DNA from: an uncultured Roseburia sp.
Lineage (GTDB): Bacteria > Bacillota > Clostridia > Lachnospirales > Lachnospiraceae
Length of the DNA stretch: 64,000 nt
Direction: 5' to 3'
Assembly (NCBI GenBank): GCA_947644305.1
Contig: CANRYS010000003.1
Coordinates: 1 to 64,000 of the forward strand
Every line of letters starts with the position of its first letter. Positions within the stretch are counted from its first letter, which is position 1. Position numbers and translations under genes: made by a program. Under the pieces are notes generated by a model. It ran no database searches, was not told the DNA's origin, and was given only the letters and a program-made list of their open reading frames with translations. Positions 10,673-21,430 of this stretch are shown here, in pieces.

Positions 10673-12613
10673 ATGAGTATTATTCAGGTGGATAAAATTA
10701 GGTGTGTAGGGTGTAATGCCTGCGTAAGGGCCTGCCCGGTGGGAGATGCCAATGTGGCAAAGATGGATGATGAGGGTAATCTTAGGATTCGGATAGACGA
10801 TGAAAAATGTATCAAATGTGGAGCTTGTATCCAAGCATGTTCTCACGATGCTAGGACATTTGAGGATGACATCGAGGCATTTATGAAAGATTTGAAGAGT
10901 GGGGGAGAGATCGCTGTCATCGCGGCACCATCTGTGAAAGTTGCCTTTGATGGAAATTGGCGTCATGCGCTGCAGTGGCTGCGCAATCAGGGGATCAAAA
11001 AGATATATGACGTATCCTTTGGAGCGGATATCTGTACCTGGGCGCATTTGAAATATTTGAAAAAACATTCCGGCGAAAAATTGATTTCACAGCCCTGTGC
11101 GGCAGTGGTGAATTATGTGCTCCGCCACAGACCGGAATTGATTTCTCACCTGTCTCCGATACATAGCCCGATGCTTTGTCTGGCAGTATATATGCGAAAG
11201 GTATTGAACTTTAAGGGCAGGATAGCGGCTCTCTCGCCATGTATTGCAAAGATTGATGAATTCCGGGAGACAGGACTGGTAGATTATAATGTTACCATGG
11301 ATCATCTGAAAAAATATTTTGACAGGGAAAATGTAAATCTTCCTGAGATTAAGATCTACAGTGAGTTTGAATTTGATGACTGCCAGGGATTAGAGGGTGC
11401 GATTTATCCGAAACCAGGCGGTTTGATGAATAACCTGTTGTATCACGAGCCCTATATGAATGTCATTACGTCCGAGGGAACAGAAAAATTGTATCGTGAA
11501 CTGGATATCTATATCGAACAGGATCAACGGTGTCTGCCAGATGTATTTGATGTGCTGAATTGTGAAAATGGCTGTAACGGAGGACCTGCGATCGGAGTAG
11601 ATTATCAGCGTTTTGCCATGAACGACATCATGCACGATGTAGAGATGTATGCCCATAAAAAGAGAGTTTCCGAGAGGAAGAAGACCAGAAAGGGCAGCGA
11701 GGATAAGCAATTTGCAGAATTTGACAAAACTCTTGTGCTTGATGATTTTATAAGAACCTATGAAGCGCATCGGGTTGACACGCTGGAGGTATCGGAGGAG
11801 CGGATTGCCGAGGCATTTGCCGCTCTTGAAAAGCAGACACAGGTGGAGAAGCATTTTGACTGCCATGCCTGTGGATATAATTCATGCCGTGAGATGGCGA
11901 TTGCCCTTGCCAGGGGAATTAACGAAAAAGAAAACTGCCATCAGTATATGATGAACAGCATCAAGAAAGAACGCCAGAGAGTAACCGAGGTCAATAATGA
12001 AGTTGTGGCTATGAATGAGGAGCTTATGGATATCTTTGGAGAGCTGACAAAGAGCATCGAGATGGTGAAGGAGCAGGCCGACTTCATTCGTGAATCCGGT
12101 CATCGCAGTTCCGCAGAGATGACAGCAGTGGCAGAACATATGTCAGGGCTCAATAAACTGAACCAGAATATCTCAGATTCCATACAGGACATCAACATGA
12201 ATGTCGAGAAGTACAACCAGATGACAGAAGACGTAGAAAGCATCGCCGGAAAGATCAACCTTCTGTCTCTGAATGCGGCCATCGAGGCAGCAAGAGCTGG
12301 TGACGCGGGAAGAGGATTTTCGGTGGTTGCCACCAACATTCGTGACCTGTCCGAGAATTCAAAGGATGCCGTGGGAAGTGCCAGGGAAAACGACGAGGGA
12401 ATTCACCAGGCCATTGACAGCATCAATAAAATCATTGACAACTTCAATGACGAGATCAAAGGCCTAATGGATTCTGTGGAGGCGGCTGTGAGCCATATGG
12501 GCAATTCTTCTGAGAACAGTAGCATTATCCAGAGTTCTATGTTAGAGGTTTCCAAGACCGCGCAGAAGGTTCAGGAGGTTATAGAAAAAACGAACCATAT
12601 TCTTGCGGAGTGA
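10673..12613 (+). CDS. [FeFe]-hydrogenase-like (sensory) domain with 2x4Fe-4S, a further Cys-rich FeS domain and a methyl-accepting chemotaxis signalling domain
   Basis: [15 protein letters not shown] / [69 protein letters not shown]. Confidence 0.88.
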   Translation: MSIIQVDKIRCVGCNACVRACPVGDANVAKMDDEGNLRIRIDDEKCIKCGACIQACSHDARTFEDDIEAFMKDLKSGGEIAVIAAPSVKVAFDGNWRHALQWLRNQGIKKIYDVSFGADICTWAHLKYLKKHSGEKLISQPCAAVVNYVLRHRPELISHLSPIHSPMLCLAVYMRKVLNFKGRIAALSPCIAKIDEFRETGLVDYNVTMDHLKKYFDRENVNLPEIKIYSEFEFDDCQGLEGAIYPKPGGLMNNLLYHEPYMNVITSEGTEKLYRELDIYIEQDQRCLPDVFDVLNCENGCNGGPAIGVDYQRFAMNDIMHDVEMYAHKKRVSERKKTRKGSEDKQFAEFDKTLVLDDFIRTYEAHRVDTLEVSEERIAEAFAALEKQTQVEKHFDCHACGYNSCREMAIALARGINEKENCHQYMMNSIKKERQRVTEVNNEVVAMNEELMDIFGELTKSIEMVKEQADFIRESGHRSSAEMTAVAEHMSGLNKLNQNISDSIQDINMNVEKYNQMTEDVESIAGKINLLSLNAAIEAARAGDAGRGFSVVATNIRDLSENSKDAVGSARENDEGIHQAIDSINKIIDNFNDEIKGLMDSVEAAVSHMGNSSENSSIIQSSMLEVSKTAQKVQEVIEKTNHILAE

Positions 12614-12614
12614 A

Positions 12615-12712
12615 GTGTGACTAAAGTCGCGAGAGCGGCAGTGGCAAGCTTGCTTGTCCACTGACATTTGAGCGACGGACATCATGAGTACGAGCGAAGC
12701 ACAGGGTCACAC
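12615..12712. repeat. Intergenic structured palindromic unit
   Basis: GTGTGAC...GTCACAC termini with internal cagtggcaagcttgcttgtccactg hairpin (12639-12663). Confidence 0.55.
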
Positions 12713-12773
12713 GCTTTTCACGAATTGTTTGTGCCGCCTGTGGCAGAAGGTTTTACTTGGTGAAAAAAGGAGA

Positions 12774-12821
12774 AAAAATGACGGTTTCTGTTATTTTCAA
12801 TTTACAGGAATCGTCATTTTT
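12774..12821 (+). terminator. Rho-independent terminator-like hairpin
   Basis: aaaaatgacggtttctgt...acaggaatcgtcattttt. Confidence 0.6.
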
Positions 12822-13059
12822 GAGTCTTGTTTTTATATGATAGGAAACTTCTTCATTTGCGGAGCAAATAACTTCTTTTCACAGCAGATAGTCTTTCAAG
12901 TATGATTTTACTGCTGCAATAACCAATTCAGCGATAACGGTTGACAAATATACAGCCGGCATATAAAATTAGAATGCACAAGGACTAATACACTGCTTTT
13001 CTTTAGATCAATGACGCAGTGTGGCAAAAGGTGTTAGAACACCAGAAAGAGAGGAAATT

Positions 13060-13236
13060 ATGAGCATACCTGGTGACCCCATTATTCTGCTTAGTTATAC
13101 TAACACTCAGTTGAGGGATCAATTCGCTACCTTGGAGGAATTTTGTAAGACAAATGATATTGACGAGGAGACCTTGAGAGAGAATCTTGGCAGTCTGGAC
13201 TATCATTATGATGAGGTGACAAATCAGTTCATATAA
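13060..13236 (+). CDS. DUF4250 family small protein
   Basis: MSIPGDPIILLSYTNTQLRDQFATLEEFC. Confidence 0.75.
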   Translation: MSIPGDPIILLSYTNTQLRDQFATLEEFCKTNDIDEETLRENLGSLDYHYDEVTNQFI

Positions 13237-13241
13237 TATAC

Positions 13242-13691
13242 ATGGATATTGAACATATTACATTTAAACACGAGATAAAAATCGAAGATTATAACGAGCT
13301 GCGGGGCAGCGTGGATTTTATACGGATCACACCGAAGCGTGCGGCGTGTGCCCTGGCAAATTCGTTGTATAAGATCGTAGCCATGGACGGGGAAATTCCC
13401 GTGGGCATGGCGCGGGTAGTAGGAGATGGCGGATATGTATATTTTATCTGTGATGTGATCGTGCATCCGAAGTACCAGTCCAGAGGGCTGGGAAGAAGAA
13501 TCATAGAACATGTGTTGGACTGGCTGGAAAGCCAGGTGGAGGAGGGAGAGACCATCATGGTCAATCTCATGTCTGCCATGAATAAAGAAAGCTTTTATAA
13601 CAAGCTTGGTTTTCATCAGAGGCCCTTTGGCAATCATGGTTCTGGCATGTCGAAGTGGATCAGCAGACAGGAAGGAAAAGGAGATGGGTGA
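13242..13691 (+). CDS. GNAT family N-acetyltransferase
   Basis: DVIVHPKYQSRGLGRRIIEHVLDWL acetyl-CoA binding motif. Confidence 0.9.
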   Translation: MDIEHITFKHEIKIEDYNELRGSVDFIRITPKRAACALANSLYKIVAMDGEIPVGMARVVGDGGYVYFICDVIVHPKYQSRGLGRRIIEHVLDWLESQVEEGETIMVNLMSAMNKESFYNKLGFHQRPFGNHGSGMSKWISRQEGKGDG

Positions 13692-14413
13692 TTTTGTATG
13701 AATATAAAGACAGAGTGTCTTATAGCAGGATTGATACAGAGGGAAAGATTAAAGTACATGCAGTAGTAAATGCTCTTCAGGATTGCTGCCTGTTCCACAG
13801 TGAAGAGGTGGGGCGTTCCTGTATGGATCTGAGGGAGGATGCCCATGCATGGCTTGTGAATTCCTGGGATATCGTATTTAAGAGACGTCCTTCTATGGGG
13901 GAAGAATTTGTGGTGCGCACCTGGCCTTACCGATTCCGGGGGATTTTTGGCATGCGAAATTTTCTTATGGAGAGTATGGCGGGAGAGACCCTGGCCTATG
14001 CGGACTCCCAGTGGTTTTATTTTAATCACAAGACTGGAAAACCGATTCGTGCCAGTCAGGAGGAAGTAGAGCCTTTTGGAATGGGAGAGCCCTATCCCAT
14101 GGAATACAAATCAAGAAAGGTTGTCTACCCGGAGGGCATGGAATGTGTCGGCACGGTAAAAATGTGCGAAAATCATCTGGACACCAACTGGCATGTAAAC
14201 AATGGAGAATATATCCGGATCGCAGCAGATTATCTGCCACAGGGATATCAGGTGGATGAGCTGCGAGCAGAATATCGGCTGGCAGCTAAGCTTGGAGATG
14301 AGGTTCACATCTTTACGAAGGAAGAAGAGGGCTGCTTTTATGTGGTGATGGCGGATAAGGAAAGATCTCCCTATGTGATTACCTGTTTTTATGGTAAAAG
14401 AAAAGTATCGTAG
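13687..14413 (+). CDS. Acyl-ACP thioesterase family protein (hotdog fold); start uncertain (GTG 13687 / TTG 13693)
   Basis: WLVNSWDIVFKRRPSMGEEFVVRTWPYRFRGIFGMRNF; HLDTNWHVNNGEYIRIA. Confidence 0.88.
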
Positions 14414-14440
14414 TCAATGAAAGGATAAGGATAACATTAA

Positions 14441-15286
14441 ATGAAATTAGAGGAAAAGCTGCTGGGGAGAGTCTCCAGACTATATGTCACTCGATTTACG
14501 GCAAACGGGATTTATCTGGGCTCTTATGAACAGCCGGATTTTGGCGTGCTTTTGCCGAACAATCAGGTCCCGGAAGGAGTGAAAAAGGGAGATATATTGT
14601 CCGTATTTATCTACCGGGATTCGGAAGACCGTCTGATCGCAACCATGGAGAAACCCTATATTTCTCTAGGGGAGATGGCGAGACTCCGGGTGACGGATGT
14701 GACGAACATCGGCGCATTTTTGGATTGGGGACTGGCGAAGGATTTGTTTTTACCTTTCAAAGAGCAGACACATCGGGTAAAAAGAGGGGAAGAAGTGCTG
14801 GCGGCACTCTATATCGACAAGAGCAGCCGGCTTTGTGCCACGATGCACATCTATGAGTATCTGTCCACCGGAGGCGAGTTTCAGAAAGGCGACCATGTGG
14901 AGGGGTTGATATATCAGATTACTGATTCCTTTGGGGCTTTTGTAGCGGTACAGGACAAGTATTCGGCGCTGATCCCCCACAATGAAATGAACCGGGAGCT
15001 CCATGTGGGCGATACCCTTCAGGCAAGGATCAAGGAAGTCCGCGAGGATGGCAAGCTGACGCTGAGCCTGCAGGAGAAAGTAAAAGTGCAGATGGGGATG
15101 GATGCAGAGGTTATATTGGAAAAATTAGAGGCGGCGGGAGGAAGCCTGCCCTTTCATGATAAGACTTCCCCAGAGATCATTAAAAGAGAGTTTCGCATGA
15201 GTAAAAATGCCTTTAAGAGAGCGATCGGACGCCTTATGAAACAGAACCGCATCGAGATTCTTGAGGATGGCATCCGGCTTTTGTAG
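14441..15286 (+). CDS. S1 RNA-binding domain protein (CvfB family)
   Basis: LRVTDVTNIGAFLDWGLAKDLFLPFKEQ; tandem S1-like repeats and C-terminal winged helix. Confidence 0.88.
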   Translation: MKLEEKLLGRVSRLYVTRFTANGIYLGSYEQPDFGVLLPNNQVPEGVKKGDILSVFIYRDSEDRLIATMEKPYISLGEMARLRVTDVTNIGAFLDWGLAKDLFLPFKEQTHRVKRGEEVLAALYIDKSSRLCATMHIYEYLSTGGEFQKGDHVEGLIYQITDSFGAFVAVQDKYSALIPHNEMNRELHVGDTLQARIKEVREDGKLTLSLQEKVKVQMGMDAEVILEKLEAAGGSLPFHDKTSPEIIKREFRMSKNAFKRAIGRLMKQNRIEILEDGIRLL

Positions 15287-15331
15287 GCCGAAAGTCACCA
15301 GATCATGTCTATTAATCATGGATACTAGATG

Positions 15332-17734
15332 TTAGGAATTCCAGAAGGAATGAAGGATATCTTTCATTCCTTTTTTGTTTGTGATATCATAGGGGACCCA
15401 TTCCTTGGGAAAAAGTTCCAGATAGCTTTTTTGAGCAAACCGTTCGTCCAACAGAAGGATCACCCCCTTGTCTTTCGCAGTGCGGATCACTCTGCCACCA
15501 GCCTGAAATACTTTATTGATCCCAGGATAGAGATAGGCATAATGAAATCCGCTTCCTTTGTGTACGTCATAATAACTTTTAAATAACTCCCGCTCGTTAC
15601 AGACCTGGGGCAGCCCGGTGCCCACAATGGCTGTGCCGATCAGCCGATCCTCTTTCAGATCGATCCCCTCTCCAAAGATGCCACCCATCACGCAGAAGCC
15701 AACGAGAGTATCGGTATTTTCTGAGTCAAAGGCATTTAAAAATTTTTCTTTCTCTGACTCTGTCATGGACGGACCTTGTACTAGGATCCTTGTGTCCTCC
15801 GGCTGGTTCATCTGGTCAAGGACATGATTTAAAAAGGCATAAGAGGGAAAGAATACCATATAATTCCCCTGTTTGGCTGAGGTAAATTCTTCGATATAAC
15901 CAGCAATTTTCTTATATTCACTGGTACTTCGGCGGGTGTATTTGCTAGTAACGTCATTGGCGATGATGATCCTTCGCTGATCGCTGGTAAAGGATGATCT
16001 GGCATATACTGCATAATCATCCTCTGTCGTAGAGAGCTGCTCCCTGTAATAGCGTACGGGCAGCAGAGTGGCAGAAAAAAGCGCGGTTCCCCTGGCATAA
16101 GCGAGAGCCTCATCTAGTCGGGCTGAGGGATCCATGCACTGGAGTTTGATTCGGAAATTCATGGACTCATCATAATCCGTATAGATCCGGTAGCTGTCGT
16201 CTAGCAGATCATACATATTCAGAAAATGCCGCACATCAAAGAACAGGTTCAGTACCGTCTCCCGTTCCGGCAGATCTTTTACCTCTTTGGTAAAGAGTTC
16301 GTAACTGTTTATCACCCGCATAAGCTGAAAGCTAAAAGAGGAAATATCCTCTAGGATCTCAAATTCATCACATTTATGTTTCCATTCCAGCATGGTCTTA
16401 TTGCATTTTTCCAAAGCCGCCACAAAGATCTTAGTGATATATTTTACTTCCGGCGGATAATGACTGGCAGCCTCCGCATTCAAAATCCGTTTTACCTTGA
16501 GAAAATCTTCCTTAACCAGAACGGCGCTGTACATTTCCCTGGCGCGCTCTACCAGATTGTGGGCTTCGTCGATCAGGAAGATAAAACTATCTTTGTTTCC
16601 CTCTGAAAAAAAGCGTCGGAGATAGACATTGGGATCGAAGGCATAATTGTAGTCGCAGATGATACCGTCGGCAAACAGAGAGGCATCCAGGCACATTTCA
16701 AAGGGACATACTTGATGTTTTTGGGCGTAGGCAAGAATCGTATCCCGGTCCATGTTCGCCTCGTGGATCAACATATCGTAGACGCAGTCATTGACCCGGT
16801 CGTAGTGCCCTTTGGCATAGGGACAGGAGACGGGATTGCACTCTGGACGTCCCTCCAGAAAGCAGAGCTTCTCCTTTGCCGTAATGGTGAGGTATTTGAA
16901 GCTCAGATTTTGTGAAGAAAGCAGTTCAAAACACTCCTGCGCCACCGTCCGGGTGATGGTCTTTGCTGTCAGGTAAAAGATCCGGTCAGCCAACCCTTCT
17001 CCCATTGCCTTAACAGAGGGAAAAACGGTGGAGATCGTTTTCCCGACGCCGGTAGGCGCCTGAATAAAGATCTTCTTTTTATGCTCGATGGTTTTGTAGA
17101 CACAGGCAGCTAGATCTCTCTGCCCTTCCCGGTAAGGAAAGGGGAACTCCAGACTTCGGATGGTGTCATTTCTTTTCTGCTTCCAGTCATATTCATAAAT
17201 AGCCCAGGGTTCGTAGCGGTTGATCAGATCTTCAAACCAGTTTCGTATCTCCAGGCTGGTATAGGTCTCTTTGAAACGGCGCTCTTCCTCCGACTCCAGA
17301 TGACAGTAGGTCACCTGAACGGAGATGAATGCTGGATTTTCCCGCTCACAGATCATATAGGCATAGCACATCGCCTGGGCTTTGTGCACTAGAACTGGTT
17401 CCTTGAGCTGGTGGATATCCAAATAGACGCCCTTGATCTCATCCACCATGATCTCCGATCCGTCCCGTAGTACTCCGTCGGCACGTCCCTCCACCTTTAG
17501 TTCAAAGGTACCTTCAGATTCCTTGCTTGCCAATGTGACGCACGTAAATAAAGGCACCTCTGCTTCATATCCGATGCCCATTCGTTTTTGTATTTTGCGG
17601 TGAATCTTATTTCCTAGTGCCATAGCTTCTGTATTTTTGGTGCCGAAGCCGGTAGAATTGATATCTCCCTCCCGAAAAATAAATTCTACCAAGTTGCGCA
17701 CTGAGATTTTTACGGTGTTGTTTTCCCTTTTCAT
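15332..17734 (-). CDS. DinG/XPD-type DEAD_2 helicase with N-terminal PD-(D/E)XK nuclease-like domain
   Basis: APTGVGKTISTVFPSVKAM, LIDEAHNLVERAREMYS, VGTGLPQ...; N-terminal VEGRADGVL...IMVDEIKG nuclease-like motif; Cys cluster CFLEGRPECNPVSCPYAKGHYDRVNDC. Confidence 0.9.
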   Translation of the reverse strand: MKRENNTVKISVRNLVEFIFREGDINSTGFGTKNTEAMALGNKIHRKIQKRMGIGYEAEVPLFTCVTLASKESEGTFELKVEGRADGVLRDGSEIMVDEIKGVYLDIHQLKEPVLVHKAQAMCYAYMICERENPAFISVQVTYCHLESEEERRFKETYTSLEIRNWFEDLINRYEPWAIYEYDWKQKRNDTIRSLEFPFPYREGQRDLAACVYKTIEHKKKIFIQAPTGVGKTISTVFPSVKAMGEGLADRIFYLTAKTITRTVAQECFELLSSQNLSFKYLTITAKEKLCFLEGRPECNPVSCPYAKGHYDRVNDCVYDMLIHEANMDRDTILAYAQKHQVCPFEMCLDASLFADGIICDYNYAFDPNVYLRRFFSEGNKDSFIFLIDEAHNLVERAREMYSAVLVKEDFLKVKRILNAEAASHYPPEVKYITKIFVAALEKCNKTMLEWKHKCDEFEILEDISSFSFQLMRVINSYELFTKEVKDLPERETVLNLFFDVRHFLNMYDLLDDSYRIYTDYDESMNFRIKLQCMDPSARLDEALAYARGTALFSATLLPVRYYREQLSTTEDDYAVYARSSFTSDQRRIIIANDVTSKYTRRSTSEYKKIAGYIEEFTSAKQGNYMVFFPSYAFLNHVLDQMNQPEDTRILVQGPSMTESEKEKFLNAFDSENTDTLVGFCVMGGIFGEGIDLKEDRLIGTAIVGTGLPQVCNERELFKSYYDVHKGSGFHYAYLYPGINKVFQAGGRVIRTAKDKGVILLLDERFAQKSYLELFPKEWVPYDITNKKGMKDILHSFWNS

Positions 17735-17942
17735 AGGATCATTATAACAAAATTTCGAGAAAATGTATAGCAGGAAGAACGAAATGATATTATGTGCATT
17801 TAAAAGATATCTCCGAAATATGTTTTGTTATAAGACCTAATTTTCTAAAAAATTTATTAGTACTATTAGAAATAATCCCTCTTGCATAAAACTAAAATAA
17901 TAGATATAATTATATTAATTTTATACAAGAGAGGAAATTTCT

Positions 17943-18896
17943 ATGAAAACAAAGGCATTTTACTTATTATTTATTGGACTTTTATTATTTGGCATGAATC
18001 AGAACAAAGATACCGTTCAGGCAGAACAGATACCAATTACAGAAAGTACATTTCCTGACAAGAATTTTCGTGACTTTATTTTAGCCAGTATAGACAAGAA
18101 CAGGGATGGTATATTAAGTGATCGGGAGATCAGTAAGACAACAAAATTAAAATTGTCATACCAGGATTTGGCGTATGGACGTGGGATGTCAACAGATGCA
18201 AATTTTCAAGGAATAGAATATTTTACCAATCTGCAGGATCTAGAGATTGATGCAGACGAATTGTCACAATACAGTGAATTGGGTGATGAAGGCTGTGAAA
18301 TGGCACTTGATTTAAAATTGGATCTATCAAAAAACAAAAAAATAAAACGCTTTTTTTGCAGAGCAGGTTCTGTGGAAGGCTTGGATCTTTCACAACATTC
18401 TCAGTTGCAGGATATTTACTTGTATACAGTTTGGGATCAGGATTATCCAGTTCAAGATCTTAGTAAACACACGAACTTGAAAAAGGTACATGTAGGTGAA
18501 AATGTTATTTTGCCAAAAAAGTTACCCCAGTTGACGGAATTTGAGTATTTTGGAAAAACAAAATGCAGGTTTAACGTAAATAACTGTAAAAAACTAAAAA
18601 AATTAATCTGTTCTTATAGCTCATTGCCTAAACCGAATTTTAATAAATTACAAAACTTAACCTATTTGGATTGTTCCGGGAATGGATGGGGTAAATTGAA
18701 TTTATCAAAAAATAAGAAGTTAAAGGAGCTGTACTGCAATGACTGTAAGCTGACTTCTCTACGTTTGCCCAAGAATGCTAAGTTGTCTGTTCTTTTCTGC
18801 CGAAATAATAAGTTAAAAAAGCTTAATTTGAAAAAAGTAAAGGTACGGGCGCTTTTCAAAGAGGGGAATATAAAAATAAAGGTTTTTTATAAATAA
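17943..18896 (+). CDS. Secreted leucine-rich repeat protein with EF-hand-like DKNRDGILSDREI
   Basis: Signal peptide, EF-hand-like loop, LDLSKNKKLKELYCNDCKLTSLRL repeats. Confidence 0.8.
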   Translation: MKTKAFYLLFIGLLLFGMNQNKDTVQAEQIPITESTFPDKNFRDFILASIDKNRDGILSDREISKTTKLKLSYQDLAYGRGMSTDANFQGIEYFTNLQDLEIDADELSQYSELGDEGCEMALDLKLDLSKNKKIKRFFCRAGSVEGLDLSQHSQLQDIYLYTVWDQDYPVQDLSKHTNLKKVHVGENVILPKKLPQLTEFEYFGKTKCRFNVNNCKKLKKLICSYSSLPKPNFNKLQNLTYLDCSGNGWGKLNLSKNKKLKELYCNDCKLTSLRLPKNAKLSVLFCRNNKLKKLNLKKVKVRALFKEGNIKIKVFYK

Positions 18897-18898
18897 TC

Positions 18899-19726
18899 TT
18901 AACTGCAGCTCCCACTCTTATATTCCCGATACGCGTAAGCTGCTGTCAGGAAAACCACAGCCCCGGTGAGACACAGACTGAGAGCCATATTTTGAATTAC
19001 ACCTACCTGGGTTAAGTAAGTGGGCAGGTAGCCGGCGACATGGAGCAGGATGGCAGCCGGAAGAAGAAATCGTTTCCTGATGTTTTGAATGGCGAGAAAG
19101 ATCAGGATGGTCAGTGCGGTCTGAAAGATCAGCGCCAACAGCCGCTCGGAGCCCGCTGCCACGTTTTCTGCAGGCGGAATTGCGATCAATTCACCGATGG
19201 CATTTCTGTAATCCGTGAGTGCGTCTCCCTTTAGATCCAGCTTTGTCAAGTACTCTTCCATACCCAGAGAGTTTACCATAAGGGCTAAAATAATATTCCC
19301 CATAAAAAGGGAACTGCCGTATGCGATGGTCTCAAAACCGCCATGACCGACGCCGAACATCAGAGCATTTGCTTTACCGGGGCGGTCCTTCATAAAATAC
19401 CGGAGTCCAAAATATTTTCCCATTTCCTCAAAAACACCAGCGGCGACAGCGCCGTAAAGCGCATACCATACCGGATGAGTGGAGCGGTTCAAAACGTCCT
19501 TAAGAGAAAACAGGTTGAATAGGAGGGCATTTAGAATTCCTTCCGCTACGAAGGCAAAAAGCACATAAAAGCCCATGCCAATAAAAAATGAGGAAAGCTT
19601 GGCTCCGGTCTTTGCACGAAAATAGCCAAGAAAAATAAAAGGGACTGCGGTGCAGAACAGTGCTACAATGATCATGCTGCTGAGGGCAGCACCAGAGAAT
19701 TTATCTGCTGCGAGTAAAGCATTCAT
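18899..19726 (-). CDS. YhfC family intramembrane metalloprotease
   Basis: AVAAGVFEEMGKYFGLRYFMKDR and FGVGHGGFETIAYG motifs, multiple TM. Confidence 0.88.
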   Translation of the reverse strand: MNALLAADKFSGAALSSMIIVALFCTAVPFIFLGYFRAKTGAKLSSFFIGMGFYVLFAFVAEGILNALLFNLFSLKDVLNRSTHPVWYALYGAVAAGVFEEMGKYFGLRYFMKDRPGKANALMFGVGHGGFETIAYGSSLFMGNIILALMVNSLGMEEYLTKLDLKGDALTDYRNAIGELIAIPPAENVAAGSERLLALIFQTALTILIFLAIQNIRKRFLLPAAILLHVAGYLPTYLTQVGVIQNMALSLCLTGAVVFLTAAYAYREYKSGSCS

Positions 19727-19857
19727 AGTGTTATCCTTTCTGATGTGTAATTCTGTCATATATCATACCCCTTCTGCCCGAACTTGGCAAATGAATTTTC
19801 TGTGACATTTTTTTTGCAAAATCCCAGGAAACTTAGTATACTATAACAATAGGATAT

Positions 19858-19900
19858 TAGGGCGTGTCTGAAAACTCATTCCTACGTTCTGTACACCCTA
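19858..19900. repeat. Short inverted-repeat element, related to 8774-8792
   Basis: TAGGGCGTGTCTGAAAACT...TACACCCTA; reverse complement of 8774-8792 is TAGGGTGTGTCTGAAAACT. Confidence 0.5.
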
Positions 19901-19969
19901 GGAACAAAAGGTTGAACAATAAGTTAATAAGTTGTTGGGGTCAACCGGAAAGTGAAATGCAGCATATAG

Positions 19970-21409
19970 ATGAAAAAAGGACTTTATGAAACCCTGACAG
20001 AATATTGTCAGGCGGATATACTGCCCATGCATATGCCAGGGCATAAACGCAATCACAAATTTCTGATGGAAAACCCCTACGAACTGGATGTGACAGAGGT
20101 GCCGGGGCTGGATAACCTGCACCAGCCGGAGGGGGTGATCCGGGAGTTGATGGATCACATTTCGGAAGAATATCAGTCTGACGCTTCCTTTTTGCTGGTC
20201 AACGGCAGCACCTGCGGGCTCTTAGCAGCCATCACCGCGTGCTGTCGGCGTGGAGACAGGATACTGGTGGCGAGAAACTGTCACAAGGCAGTGTACAACG
20301 CCATTCGTCTTCTGGAGCTTCGACCAGTGTATGTATACCCGTCGGCGAAGGGGGGAGAGATGGACACTCTGGGTATCGCTGGCATAATATCGCCGCAAGA
20401 TGTGAAGAATGTGCTGGTGGAATATGCAGATATTTCCTGCGTCGTAATTACCTCTCCCACATATGAAGGAATCGTGTCGCCAGTGGCAGTCATCGCAGAT
20501 ATGGTACATAAGAGAAAGATTCCGTTGATCGTAGATGAAGCCCATGGGGCTCATTTTCACTGGCATGAGGCATTTCCTGACACAGCTCTGACAGAGGGAG
20601 CTGATATTGTGATAGAAAGCCTTCATAAGACGCTTCCAGCATTTACCCAGACCGGGGTGCTTCATGCCCGCTACGGGCTGGTGAAGGAGGAACTCCTCAC
20701 CTGGGGCCTCCAGACGTATCAATCCAGCAGCCCGTCGTATCTTCTGATGGCGGGGGCGGAACGGTGTTTCTCCTATCTTCTAGGGGAGGGAAGAACTGAG
20801 ATGCAGCGCTATGTGTCGGATTTGGAGTGGTTCCAGCAGGAAATGAAAGGGCTAAAGGCATTGAGATTATTTGAATCCCCATGGAAAGAGTTGTCTAAGG
20901 CGGTGATCGCTACCGATCGGACGCCGATTCGGGGACGAGATCTGGCAGACAGATTAAGAGAAGTATATCGTATCGAAATAGAGATGAGCTGTGGTGACTA
21001 TGCCATCGCCATGACAAGCGTAGCGGATGAGAGAAAAAGTTTTGAGAGGTTGGCAGCGGCATTGCGGGAGATCGACAGGGAGCTGGCAGAAAAACTTGAC
21101 AGACAATCATTTGGAAACGTGGAATCGACAGCTAGAAAAAATTCCTTTTGTTATGACTGGCACAGGCCGGAGCCGGGATTGTACAACTTTGAGGCCGCTT
21201 ATTATCCAAAGCGCCGGGTTCCGCTTGCAGAGGCTGCTGAAGAGCTGGCGGGGGAGCCGGTATATCCCTATCCGCCGGGGATACCGCTTTTGGTAGAGGG
21301 TGAGAGGATTTCCCAGGAAATGGTGGAACTGCTGGAGCGGGCAGCCAGACAGCAGATGCCAGTTCACGGTGTGAAAGATGGATTCATAAATATATTAATT
21401 ATAGAGTAA
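19970..21409 (+). CDS. Orn/Lys/Arg decarboxylase family (YaaO-like PLP enzyme)
   Basis: DILPMHMPGHKRN; LIVDEAHGAHFHWHEAFP; ESLHKTLPAFTQTG. Confidence 0.93.
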   Translation: MKKGLYETLTEYCQADILPMHMPGHKRNHKFLMENPYELDVTEVPGLDNLHQPEGVIRELMDHISEEYQSDASFLLVNGSTCGLLAAITACCRRGDRILVARNCHKAVYNAIRLLELRPVYVYPSAKGGEMDTLGIAGIISPQDVKNVLVEYADISCVVITSPTYEGIVSPVAVIADMVHKRKIPLIVDEAHGAHFHWHEAFPDTALTEGADIVIESLHKTLPAFTQTGVLHARYGLVKEELLTWGLQTYQSSSPSYLLMAGAERCFSYLLGEGRTEMQRYVSDLEWFQQEMKGLKALRLFESPWKELSKAVIATDRTPIRGRDLADRLREVYRIEIEMSCGDYAIAMTSVADERKSFERLAAALREIDRELAEKLDRQSFGNVESTARKNSFCYDWHRPEPGLYNFEAAYYPKRRVPLAEAAEELAGEPVYPYPPGIPLLVEGERISQEMVELLERAARQQMPVHGVKDGFINILIIE

Positions 21410-21430
21410 TCATAAGAAAGAGAGAAGTAC

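Noticed and set aside
12684-12905. 73-aa ORF after the hydrogenase-MCP gene
   Set aside because: Spans a terminator hairpin and a palindromic repeat; no coding character
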